Positions 1 to 6,384 of a stretch of 7,775 bases of DNA are shown piece by piece. The notes beneath the pieces are model-generated. The model saw only the letters and a list, made by a program, of their open reading frames with translations, had not been told where the DNA came from and searched no databases. The DNA lies in assembly GCA_002317475.1 (NCBI GenBank), contig DCIS01000160.1:16151-23925 (forward strand), given 5' to 3'. Both the position numbers and the translations under genes were made by a program. This DNA comes from Prevotellaceae bacterium UBA1720. Lineage in GTDB: Bacteria; Bacteroidota; Bacteroidia; Bacteroidales; Bacteroidaceae. Every line of letters starts with the position of its first letter. Within the stretch, counting starts at the first letter, position 1.

Positions 1-46
1 TGCTAAAATGTTCATTCAACTTACACCTTATTTAAAATTATATTAT

Positions 47-54
47 TATCTTTG
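47..54 (+). promoter_or_regulatory. Bacteroidota -7 promoter element for glnS
   Basis: TATCTTTG matches the Bacteroidota primary sigma consensus TAnnTTTG and ends 27 nt before the glnS ATG, so a short leader of about 20 nt is expected. I see no clear TTTG-type -33 element at the usual spacing; the sequence upstream is simply AT-rich. Confidence 0.65.
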
Positions 55-81
55 CATTAGGAAACAATATAATTTCAGAAA

Positions 82-1857
82 ATGGCAGTTACAGAAACAG
101 CTTCAACAGAGAAGAAAAGCTTGAATTTTATCGAGCAGAGAGTAGAGAGTGACCTGGCTGAGGGTAAGAACGGAGGTCGTATACAGACTCGTTTCCCACC
201 CGAACCAAACGGATATTTACACATTGGTCATGCCAAGGCTATTGCTATGGACTTCGGTGTGGCTGAAAGATTTGGTGGCACATGCTGCCTTCGCATGGAC
301 GACACTAACCCACAAAAGGAGGATCACGAATACGTCGAGGCCATCAAGCACGACATCGAGTGGCTGGGCTACAAGTGGGACAAGATCACCTATGCCAGCG
401 ACTATTTCCAGGATCTCTGGGACTTCGCTGTATGGTGCATCAAGCAGGGTCGTGCCTACATCGACCAGCAGACCAGCGAGGAGATTGCTGCCCAGAAGGG
501 TACTCCCACACAGCCTGGAACCAACAGTCCCTATCGTGATCGTCCCATTGAGGAGAGTCTCGCCTTGTTTGAGCAGATGAACAGTGGCAAACTGGAACCA
601 GGAAGCATGATCCTTCGTGCCAAGATCGACATGGCAAGTCCAAACATGCACTTCCGTGACCCCATCATGTACCGTATCCTCAACATGCCTCACATCCGTA
701 CAGCAGACAAGTGGAACGCCTACCCCATGTACGATTTCACTCATGGTCAGAGCGACTATCTGGAGGGTGTGACACACAGTATCTGTACGCTGGAGTTCGT
801 TCCTCATCACGAGTTGTACGACCTCTTCGTGACCTGGATGAAGGAGTGGAAGGGCGAGACAGACAATATCGAGGACAACCGTCCACGTCAGTTCGAGTTC
901 AACAAACTGAACCTCAACTACACCCTGATGTCCAAGCGTAACCTCTTGGTTTTGACCAAGGAAGGTGTGGTAAGTGGTTGGGACGACCCTCGTATGCCCA
1001 CTATCTGTGGTATTCGTCGTCGTGGTTACAGTCCCGAGTCTTTGCGTCTTTTCATCGACAAGATTGGCTATACCACTTTCGATGCCCTCAACGATATCAA
1101 GTTGCTCGAGGCAAGTGCCCGTGAGGACCTTAATGTTCGCGCTCAGCGTGTCAGTGCCGTACTGAACCCCGTGAAGCTGGTCATCACGAACTATCCCGAG
1201 AATCAGGTAGAGGAACTGACAGCCATCAACAATCCCGAACTGCGTGATACTGAGGGAAATACCATCACCGAAGGCAACACCCACACCATCAAGTTCAGTC
1301 GTGTGCTGTGGATTGAAGGTGAGGACTTCATGGAGGATGGTGGCAAGAAATTCCAGCGTCTGGGTCCCGGCAAGGAGGTTCGCCTGAAGAATGCCTACAT
1401 CATCAAGTGTCCCGACAGCGTGGAGGAGAGTTGCATCAAGGATGCTGAGGGCAACATCATCGAGATTCATGCCGAGTATGATCCCGAGAGCCGTAGTGGT
1501 ATGCCCGGAGCTGACCGCAAGATCAAGGGTAAGACCTTGCATTGGGTCAGCGCTGACCACTGTGTCGAGGCTGAGGTGCGCAACTATGACCGTCTCTGGA
1601 CCTGCGAGAACCCACGTGATGCTATCAAGCAGTACGAGGATGAGCATGGCACTCGTGGCATTGAGTCTATGCGTCCCTTCCTCAACCCCGATTCGCTGCA
1701 TATCCAGAAGGGATACATCGAGGAGTGGGCTGCTGAGCAGAAGCCCCTCACCTACCTGCAGTTCCAGCGTACGGGCTACTTCAATGTTGATCCCGATTCA
1801 ACTCCCGAGCACCCCGTCTACAACAAGACTGTCAGCCTGAAGGAGGCAAAGTTCTGA
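82..1857 (+). CDS. glnS: Glutaminyl-tRNA synthetase (GlnRS, class I)
   Basis: Cytoplasmic enzyme that joins glutamine to tRNA-Gln using ATP. The N-terminal catalytic Rossmann domain carries PPEPNGYLHIGHAKA at residues 39-53, containing the class I HIGH motif at 47-50. The second ATP-binding motif, MSKR, is at 283-286, followed by the GlnRS-typical VSGWDDPRMPT stretch (297-307) and the RRRGY motif (312-316). The part after about residue 340 corresponds to the two beta-barrel anticodon-binding domains. It ends with a typical GlnRS tail containing PVYNKTVSLK. The length of 591 residues is complete and slightly longer than the roughly 550 of E. coli GlnRS. PPEPNGYLHIGHAKA and the VSGWDDPRMPT context favour GlnRS over GluRS. 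The ATG at 82 is the first start downstream of the -7 box, in an A-rich leader without a Shine-Dalgarno sequence. A 494-residue antisense reading frame across this gene is a shadow. Confidence 0.97.
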   Translation: MAVTETASTEKKSLNFIEQRVESDLAEGKNGGRIQTRFPPEPNGYLHIGHAKAIAMDFGVAERFGGTCCLRMDDTNPQKEDHEYVEAIKHDIEWLGYKWDKITYASDYFQDLWDFAVWCIKQGRAYIDQQTSEEIAAQKGTPTQPGTNSPYRDRPIEESLALFEQMNSGKLEPGSMILRAKIDMASPNMHFRDPIMYRILNMPHIRTADKWNAYPMYDFTHGQSDYLEGVTHSICTLEFVPHHELYDLFVTWMKEWKGETDNIEDNRPRQFEFNKLNLNYTLMSKRNLLVLTKEGVVSGWDDPRMPTICGIRRRGYSPESLRLFIDKIGYTTFDALNDIKLLEASAREDLNVRAQRVSAVLNPVKLVITNYPENQVEELTAINNPELRDTEGNTITEGNTHTIKFSRVLWIEGEDFMEDGGKKFQRLGPGKEVRLKNAYIIKCPDSVEESCIKDAEGNIIEIHAEYDPESRSGMPGADRKIKGKTLHWVSADHCVEAEVRNYDRLWTCENPRDAIKQYEDEHGTRGIESMRPFLNPDSLHIQKGYIEEWAAEQKPLTYLQFQRTGYFNVDPDSTPEHPVYNKTVSLKEAKF

Positions 1858-1861
1858 TTCT

Positions 1862-2053
1862 ATGCAACAGTATTTCAAAGCATTTGTCTTGATACTGGGA
1901 TGTATCAGTGAGGGATATCTCATTTACAGACATTTTACAAGTGTAGCACCTGGTGCAAAAAACCAGGTGATACTCTTGCTTCACTGCGTGCTTCTTGCCT
2001 TCTTTGCCTTTGCCTTATCCTACACCATAAAAGCAATCAGGAACAAGAAATAG
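1862..2053 (+). CDS. Small two-helix membrane protein, unknown function
   Basis: A 63-residue protein beginning 4 nt after the glnS stop, so it is probably translated from the glnS transcript. Two hydrophobic segments are visible, at about residues 5-25 and 36-56. They are joined by a short polar loop containing APGAKNQ and followed by a basic tail ending IRNKK. This suggests an inner-membrane hairpin with both ends in the cytoplasm by the positive-inside rule. I do not recognise a family, and nothing ties it functionally to glnS. The close spacing, sensible hydrophobic pattern and basic end argue that it is a real gene. The lack of any recognised motif keeps confidence moderate. Confidence 0.6.
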   Translation: MQQYFKAFVLILGCISEGYLIYRHFTSVAPGAKNQVILLLHCVLLAFFAFALSYTIKAIRNKK

Positions 2054-2065
2054 GTTACGTTTCAA

Positions 2066-2140
2066 CCCAGAAACTCAGAAACCCAGAAACAAGAAACAAG
2101 AAACGAGAAACCCAGAAACAAGAAACCCAGAAACAAGAAA
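2066..2140. repeat. Tandem array of ten 7/8-bp GAAA-type units
   Basis: Ten contiguous units end in AGAAA. Five are 8-mers: CCCAGAAA four times and CTCAGAAA once. Five are 7-mers: CAAGAAA four times and CGAGAAA once. In order they are 8, 8, 8, 7, 7, 7, 8, 7, 8, 7 bp, giving exactly 75 bp. A partial unit CGAA and a degenerate unit CTTGAGAAA (2145-2153) follow, and the latter contains the TTG start of the next gene. The array fills nearly all of the gap between the small membrane protein and the TPR gene. It has the look of a slippage-prone simple repeat; no inverted repeats or mobile-element ends are seen. Confidence 0.9.
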
Positions 2141-2145
2141 CGAAC

Positions 2146-3582
2146 TTGAGAAAAGACGACCAGAACTACTTTGCTGACCCAGAGTTTCAGCGCATTCTTG
2201 AACAATATGAGAATGCCTGTGAACAAGGCGAATCGATATACATGGATGCCGAGGAACTGACCGACATTGCCGAATACTACATGACGCACAACGAGGAGGC
2301 CAAGGCAAACGAGTGTATCGAACTGGCTGTGTCATTGCATCCTGATGCCACTGATCCACAGATATTTCTGGCTCGCCAACAACTCTTCCACGACAACATT
2401 GCTGCGTCTTACTCCATCCTCGACAACATACAGGATCAAAGTGATCGCGAGGTGATATTCCTTCGTGCCGAACTCTTGCTCAAGGAGAAAAAAACAGCAG
2501 TAGCCTCGGCATTCGTACAGGAGTATTACGACAATCTCTATGAGGACCGCGATGCTTTTATCTACGATATTGCCGACATTTTCTACGAGTACGAATACTA
2601 TGAAGAAGCCATGCAATGGGCAAAGCTTCTACTGGAGGAGTATCCCAAATATCCTGAGGCTGAGATGCTCTTGGTGGATATCTTGCTGAAGATGGGCAAG
2701 TTTGAGGAGGCACAGATACAGGTTGAGGCCTTGGTGGACAAGGACCCCTTCAACCAGAACGCATGGATGGCACTTGCCGAAGCATTGGCTCTGCAGGAGA
2801 AATGTGAGGAATCACTCGAAGCCTCTGAATATCTCTTGGCTATCAACGAGAAGCACCCTGAGGCCATGCTCACCCGAGCCAGCAACCTTTTCTACCTCAA
2901 CCGTATTGCCGAGGCACACGATCAGTACCAGGCTTACCTGACTTTGTACCCAGATGAGTATGCCGTTTTGTACCTTGACGGCATCTGTCTTGCCAACCTT
3001 GAAAGGCATGATGAGGCACGAACCGTATTGCAGAGAGCCCTGGAGGTAAGCAATCCTGATGCACCTGAACGCATTCACATCCATCTGCAGTTAGCCTATG
3101 TCTACAGCAAACTGAGTCAGCTCAGAGATGCACTTGACCAACTGGATCAATGCAACAACTACCCTACTCCGGAAACACCCATTGACATGGATCTGGCACG
3201 AGGGCACATCTATCTTGAGAATGGTGAGTACGAGGATGCAGAGAGACACTTTGATGCAGCAATCCGTAACAGCAAGAATCCGTTTGACACCCTCCTCATG
3301 ATTGGCATAACACTCGGAGAGACAGGTCATTACACAAAAGCTGTAGAAATATTCCAGAATCTCCATGACAGCACTATGGAGAATGCAGAGGAGAAGACGT
3401 CACCCTACCTGGCTTACTGCCACCTCTTCCTGAACAACAAAGACCTTTACCTGCAGTTTCTCAAGGAGGCTGCGCGTCTCAACCCCAACACAACGCAGTT
3501 CCTCTTCTCCCAGTTCTATCCAGGCTCCCCTGTTGCCGATTATTACGAGATTGCCCTCAAACGACTCAAGGGAGGTGAATAG
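2146..3582 (+). CDS. Tetratricopeptide-repeat (TPR) protein
   Basis: A 478-residue, soluble, acidic helical protein without signal peptide or membrane segment, so probably cytoplasmic. Roughly nine to ten TPR-like helix pairs run from about residue 37 to 411. Clear examples are at 137-170 (AMQWAKLLLEEYPKYPEA), 171-204 (KMGKFEEAQIQVEALVDKDP), 239-272 and 347-379 (YLENGEYEDAERHFDAA). TPRs are protein-binding scaffolds; no catalytic domain is fused here, and the partner is unknown. The start is uncertain. The frame is open upstream back to 1912, with no ATG, GTG or TTG before the TTG at 2146, which sits in a degenerate copy of the repeat array. The next in-frame ATG is at 2242 (residue 33) and would remove the segment YFADPEFQRILEQYE, which looks like real protein. 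I therefore prefer TTG. A weak -7-like TACGTTTC lies at 2056-2063. Confidence 0.88.
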   Translation: MRKDDQNYFADPEFQRILEQYENACEQGESIYMDAEELTDIAEYYMTHNEEAKANECIELAVSLHPDATDPQIFLARQQLFHDNIAASYSILDNIQDQSDREVIFLRAELLLKEKKTAVASAFVQEYYDNLYEDRDAFIYDIADIFYEYEYYEEAMQWAKLLLEEYPKYPEAEMLLVDILLKMGKFEEAQIQVEALVDKDPFNQNAWMALAEALALQEKCEESLEASEYLLAINEKHPEAMLTRASNLFYLNRIAEAHDQYQAYLTLYPDEYAVLYLDGICLANLERHDEARTVLQRALEVSNPDAPERIHIHLQLAYVYSKLSQLRDALDQLDQCNNYPTPETPIDMDLARGHIYLENGEYEDAERHFDAAIRNSKNPFDTLLMIGITLGETGHYTKAVEIFQNLHDSTMENAEEKTSPYLAYCHLFLNNKDLYLQFLKEAARLNPNTTQFLFSQFYPGSPVADYYEIALKRLKGGE

Positions 3583-3591
3583 AACATCTCC

Positions 3592-3615
3592 GTAAATCTG
3601 TATTATGTAATTTAC
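3592..3615. terminator. Weak AT-rich inverted repeat between convergent genes
   Basis: GTAAAT at 3592-3597 pairs with ATTTAC at 3610-3615 around a 12-nt loop. It lies in the 29-bp gap between the stop codons of the TPR gene and the serine hydrolase gene, slightly overlapping the latter's stop. Its position suits a shared terminator, but the stem is only six mostly A/T pairs with no proper T-tract. It may be chance. Confidence 0.2.
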
Positions 3616-5102
3616 TTCACATAAATTCTGAAAGGAACATTCTTCGTGGTATAGCCCAACTGTATGTCTCCACTCTCCTGCCCCTTCTTAATATTGAAGT
3701 GCAAACGGCATGAGGTCAGCCAGTTGACGAAGTGAAGTCGGATATAGAGGTCATTCGGTGTTGTCCAACCATAACTGGTGGAAACAAGGAATGGTTCCGG
3801 GATATTGCTATAATTGTTCTTGAAGGCACGGAAATTCAGTGGCATACCTTCAATACTATTCAGCAACCATTGCTGATAACCACAGTTCAGGGTGAAGGTG
3901 CGCCCTGTGGTAGTGGTGACTTTCAGGTTCAGTTGCATACGATCCTTGTCATAATTCACCACGGCTGTTCGCCACCCTAGGTCGTTGGCTGCCAAATCAA
4001 CGGTGAACGGCGAATGATGCTGAGACGAACTTGCCTTGCCACGGGTATAGGGCATGACGTACTCCTTCTCTGCAAGCATTTTCTGGGTAAGAGGTTCCGT
4101 TGTCATCACCTTCTCCGAGGCACCTTGTGCCAGTTTATTGACCCACATGTGCTCAAGGTTTCCATTGCCTCTCATACACTGGGTAATGGCCACTACCATG
4201 TCTTGTTTGGGCAACACATAGATATACTCTCCATACGCACCGTCAGCACGCCACATGTCAGGATAGTTGCACGGCCAGATATGAAAACCATATTTTCTGG
4301 TTTCAGTATCAACCTGCTTCGTCAGCATTTGGTCTATCCATTCACCCTGTACCAGTTGTTTACCTGACCACCTGCCACGTTGTACCAGCAGTTGTCCAAA
4401 TTTGGCCATTGACTCTAGCTGCAGGAAGAGTCCCCACCCTCCACAGGTGATACCTTCTGGGCTCTCCTCCCAGTAGGCCTGGGTGATATGCATGGGTTGG
4501 AACACCCGCTCACGCAGGTAGTCCATCATTTTCTTGCCTGTGACGCGCTGTATCATGGCCGAGAGCAGATAGCTGTCTATGCTGTCATAGGCAAACACTG
4601 TACCAGGCAAAGCCACCATCTTCTGGGCCAGATAGGTACGTGTCCAATCCTGAACCCTGGTACGCATTGTGGTATTGACGGGCAGACCGGACTGCATGGT
4701 CAGCAGGTCTCGCACGGTGATGAGGCAAAGCGAATCACTTGGCTCCTGAGGAAGCATATCGGGCAGAATGTCAGCCAGATGGGTGTCAAGGGTAAGGAGC
4801 GAATCCTCAATGGCCAGTCCTACAGCTACTGCGGTGAATGTCTTCGAACAGGAATAAAGTGTATGGGGATAGGATGCTGCCCATGGCGCATTGTATTTCT
4901 CTGCCACCACTTTGCCATGACGAAGTACCATGATACCATGGATATCCGTGTCTGTCTGGGCCATTAGGGTATCTATAAACTGCAACAAAACCCTTGAGCT
5001 CAATCCCTGAGACTCGGGTGTCACGCGCTGCAAGTCTCCCGTCTGTGAGAAACCAGACAGGGTGAGGAGGATTAATATGGCAGCAAATATATGTCTTTTC
5101 AT
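3612..5102 (-). CDS. Secreted serine hydrolase, beta-lactamase/PBP-like (class C fold)
   Basis: A 496-residue protein of the beta-lactamase-related serine hydrolase family (class C beta-lactamases, D-amino-peptidases, esterases). MKRHIFAAILILLTLSGFSQ is a signal peptide with no lipobox cysteine, so periplasmic export is expected. The catalytic SxxK motif is S84-C-S-K87 (in YSCSKTFTA). The second motif is Y172-D-S174, standing where YxN is usual. A GGWGLFL stretch (221-227) and ADGAYGEYIYVLP (286-298) match the later active-site strand region. Residues from about 360 to 496 form an extra, probably beta-rich, C-terminal domain. The substrate cannot be told from sequence; peptide, ester or beta-lactam are all possible. 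I chose the ATG at 5102. The longer frame from 5198 would begin upstream of the promoter box at 5156-5163 and would bury the signal peptide. Confidence 0.88.
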   Translation of the reverse strand: MKRHIFAAILILLTLSGFSQTGDLQRVTPESQGLSSRVLLQFIDTLMAQTDTDIHGIMVLRHGKVVAEKYNAPWAASYPHTLYSCSKTFTAVAVGLAIEDSLLTLDTHLADILPDMLPQEPSDSLCLITVRDLLTMQSGLPVNTTMRTRVQDWTRTYLAQKMVALPGTVFAYDSIDSYLLSAMIQRVTGKKMMDYLRERVFQPMHITQAYWEESPEGITCGGWGLFLQLESMAKFGQLLVQRGRWSGKQLVQGEWIDQMLTKQVDTETRKYGFHIWPCNYPDMWRADGAYGEYIYVLPKQDMVVAITQCMRGNGNLEHMWVNKLAQGASEKVMTTEPLTQKMLAEKEYVMPYTRGKASSSQHHSPFTVDLAANDLGWRTAVVNYDKDRMQLNLKVTTTTGRTFTLNCGYQQWLLNSIEGMPLNFRAFKNNYSNIPEPFLVSTSYGWTTPNDLYIRLHFVNWLTSCRLHFNIKKGQESGDIQLGYTTKNVPFRIYVK

Positions 5103-5155
5103 ATTGTCGTATGTGAAATTCTTTGTTCTATCTTGGTTGTTCTGAGTTCTGTTCA

Positions 5156-5163
5156 CAAAATTA
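5156..5163 (-). promoter_or_regulatory. Bacteroidota -7 element for the serine hydrolase gene
   Basis: Read on the minus strand this is TAATTTTG, a full match to TAnnTTTG, with 53 nt between it and the ATG at 5102. I see no convincing -33 box. It is the same octamer as the divergent LOG-gene promoter, 45 bp away. Confidence 0.6.
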
Positions 5164-5208
5164 CATAAAATAATCATAACATGATAGCTGAAAATCAAAA
5201 ATGTTTTG

Positions 5209-5216
5209 TAATTTTG
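5209..5216 (+). promoter_or_regulatory. Bacteroidota -7 element for the LOG-family gene
   Basis: TAATTTTG is a full match to TAnnTTTG and ends 20 nt before the ATG at 5237, predicting a leader of under 20 nt. It lies downstream of the alternative ATG at 5201, which therefore could not be on this transcript. No clear -33 box is visible. Confidence 0.6.
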
Positions 5217-5236
5217 CGAAAGAGAAATTTGAAACC

Positions 5237-6352
5237 ATGAACTACAACGAAATTAGTGATGATTGGCAGTTGGCGAAAGTGCTGCATCAGGAGGAACCTG
5301 TCATACGCAGATGCGCCTTCAAGGGAGTGAATCTTACGGCCGAGAGTGAACTGGCTCTCAGTCATACCTATCGTGATTGCATCTTTCTGGGTTGTGCCCT
5401 GCCTATGGGGTTGAAGAAACTCATGAAGGACAGTCTGGTCTTTCCACGTATGGGTGAGACATTTGATACCTTCCCTTCTCAGCTCTATACTGCCGACACG
5501 TTGTATGAAGGTTACAAGGTGGGTGATCCCGATAGTTTCCAGCATTGCTATGACAGCATTGTCTACCGTCATTATCTGAAGATGGGCAAGCGCGCAGAGA
5601 ATATCAAGGAAACCCTGGCACGTGCCATACATGATCATAGCATCAGCAATGCTATGCATCAATTCTTGTCCCAGTATCATGAGAGAAAGATTGTAGGAGT
5701 AATGGGTGGACATGGCTTGAAACGCACGGAGGAACAGTATGAACATGTGGCACGACTAAGCAAGCAACTCACGGAAAAAGGTTATCTGATGATTAGCGGT
5801 GGTGGTCCCGGTGCCATGGAGGCTACCCATTTCGGGGCATGGATGGCAGAGCGTGGTGAGGAGGAGTTTGTTGAGGCACTCGCTTTGCTTCGTAAGGCAC
5901 CCACGTTTGATGATCCTCTGTGGTTGGATACAGCCATGCAGGTCAGGGAGCGCTGGCCACAGAAGGATTACAATAGTCTGGGTATTCCCACCTGGTTGTA
6001 CGGACATGAACCCTCTACCCCCCTTGCTACCCATATTGCCAAGTATTTCGATAACAGCATTCGCGAGGACGGTATCCTGACCATTGCCAAGGGAGGTATC
6101 ATCTATACTCCGGGGTCGGCAGGTACGTTGCAGGAGATCTTCCAGGAGGCGGTGCAGAACCACTACCTCAGTTTCGGGTACTCCAGCCCCATGTGCTTCT
6201 TAGGCAAAAAATACTGGATGGAGGATGTACCTGTCTATCCCCTCATTCTCGATTTGGTCAGCAAGGGACGTTACAAGAATCTCATCCTTACGCTCAGTGA
6301 CGACAACGATGACATCATCTCTGTGCTGGACCGTTACAGTACTACAGAATAA
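5237..6352 (+). CDS. Long LOG-family (SLOG superfamily) nucleotide-binding protein
   Basis: A 371-residue cytoplasmic protein. The C-terminal two thirds is a Rossmann-like LOG domain. KIVGVMGGHG (151-160) is the first strand and glycine loop. SGGGPGAMEA (187-196) matches the LOG GGGxxGxM motif. TPGSAGTLQE (291-300) matches PGGxGTxxE, with serine at position 294 where the second glycine usually stands. LOG enzymes such as plant LOG and E. coli PpnN hydrolyse nucleoside 5'-monophosphates to base plus ribose 5-phosphate; whether this one does is inference. It is about twice the length of the ~190-residue single-domain LOGs, with about 150 N-terminal residues I cannot assign. The ATG at 5237 is preferred over 5201 because the -7 box lies between them. 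The CoiA-like gene starts 32 nt downstream, so an operon is likely. Confidence 0.85.
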   Translation: MNYNEISDDWQLAKVLHQEEPVIRRCAFKGVNLTAESELALSHTYRDCIFLGCALPMGLKKLMKDSLVFPRMGETFDTFPSQLYTADTLYEGYKVGDPDSFQHCYDSIVYRHYLKMGKRAENIKETLARAIHDHSISNAMHQFLSQYHERKIVGVMGGHGLKRTEEQYEHVARLSKQLTEKGYLMISGGGPGAMEATHFGAWMAERGEEEFVEALALLRKAPTFDDPLWLDTAMQVRERWPQKDYNSLGIPTWLYGHEPSTPLATHIAKYFDNSIREDGILTIAKGGIIYTPGSAGTLQEIFQEAVQNHYLSFGYSSPMCFLGKKYWMEDVPVYPLILDLVSKGRYKNLILTLSDDNDDIISVLDRYSTTE

Positions 6353-6384
6353 CAAAGCTTGTATTCCGCGCTAAGGCACTCATT

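Noticed and set aside
217..1701. 494-residue open frame antisense to glnS
   Set aside because: It lies wholly within a conserved GlnRS gene, has no recognisable domain, and its composition fits the complement of a codon-biased gene with few stops in that frame.
2066..2140. Possible CRISPR array or phage attachment site
   Set aside because: Units are 7-8 bp with no spacers, and no cas, integrase or flanking tRNA gene is present.
2075..2359. Minus-strand frame encoding repeated FLVSGF/FLVSCF motifs
   Set aside because: The pattern is only the reverse reading of the 7/8-bp repeat array, continued over the start of the TPR gene; no independent sign of coding.
5103..5198. 32-residue N-terminal extension of the serine hydrolase from ATG 5198
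   Set aside because: It precedes the -7 box on the minus strand and would put a polar stretch before an evident signal peptide starting MKRHIF.
5201..5236. 12-residue N-terminal extension of the LOG protein from ATG 5201
   Set aside because: The ATG lies upstream of the -7 box TAATTTTG at 5209-5216, so it is unlikely to be in the mRNA.
5195..5746. 183-residue minus-strand frame opposite the LOG gene
   Set aside because: It is a shadow of the real coding strand; it overlaps conserved LOG sequence and shows no family resemblance.
5237..6352. Lysine decarboxylase
   Set aside because: LOG-family proteins were often given this name because of the PGGxGT motif, but the family acts on nucleotides and no PLP-binding decarboxylase signature is seen.
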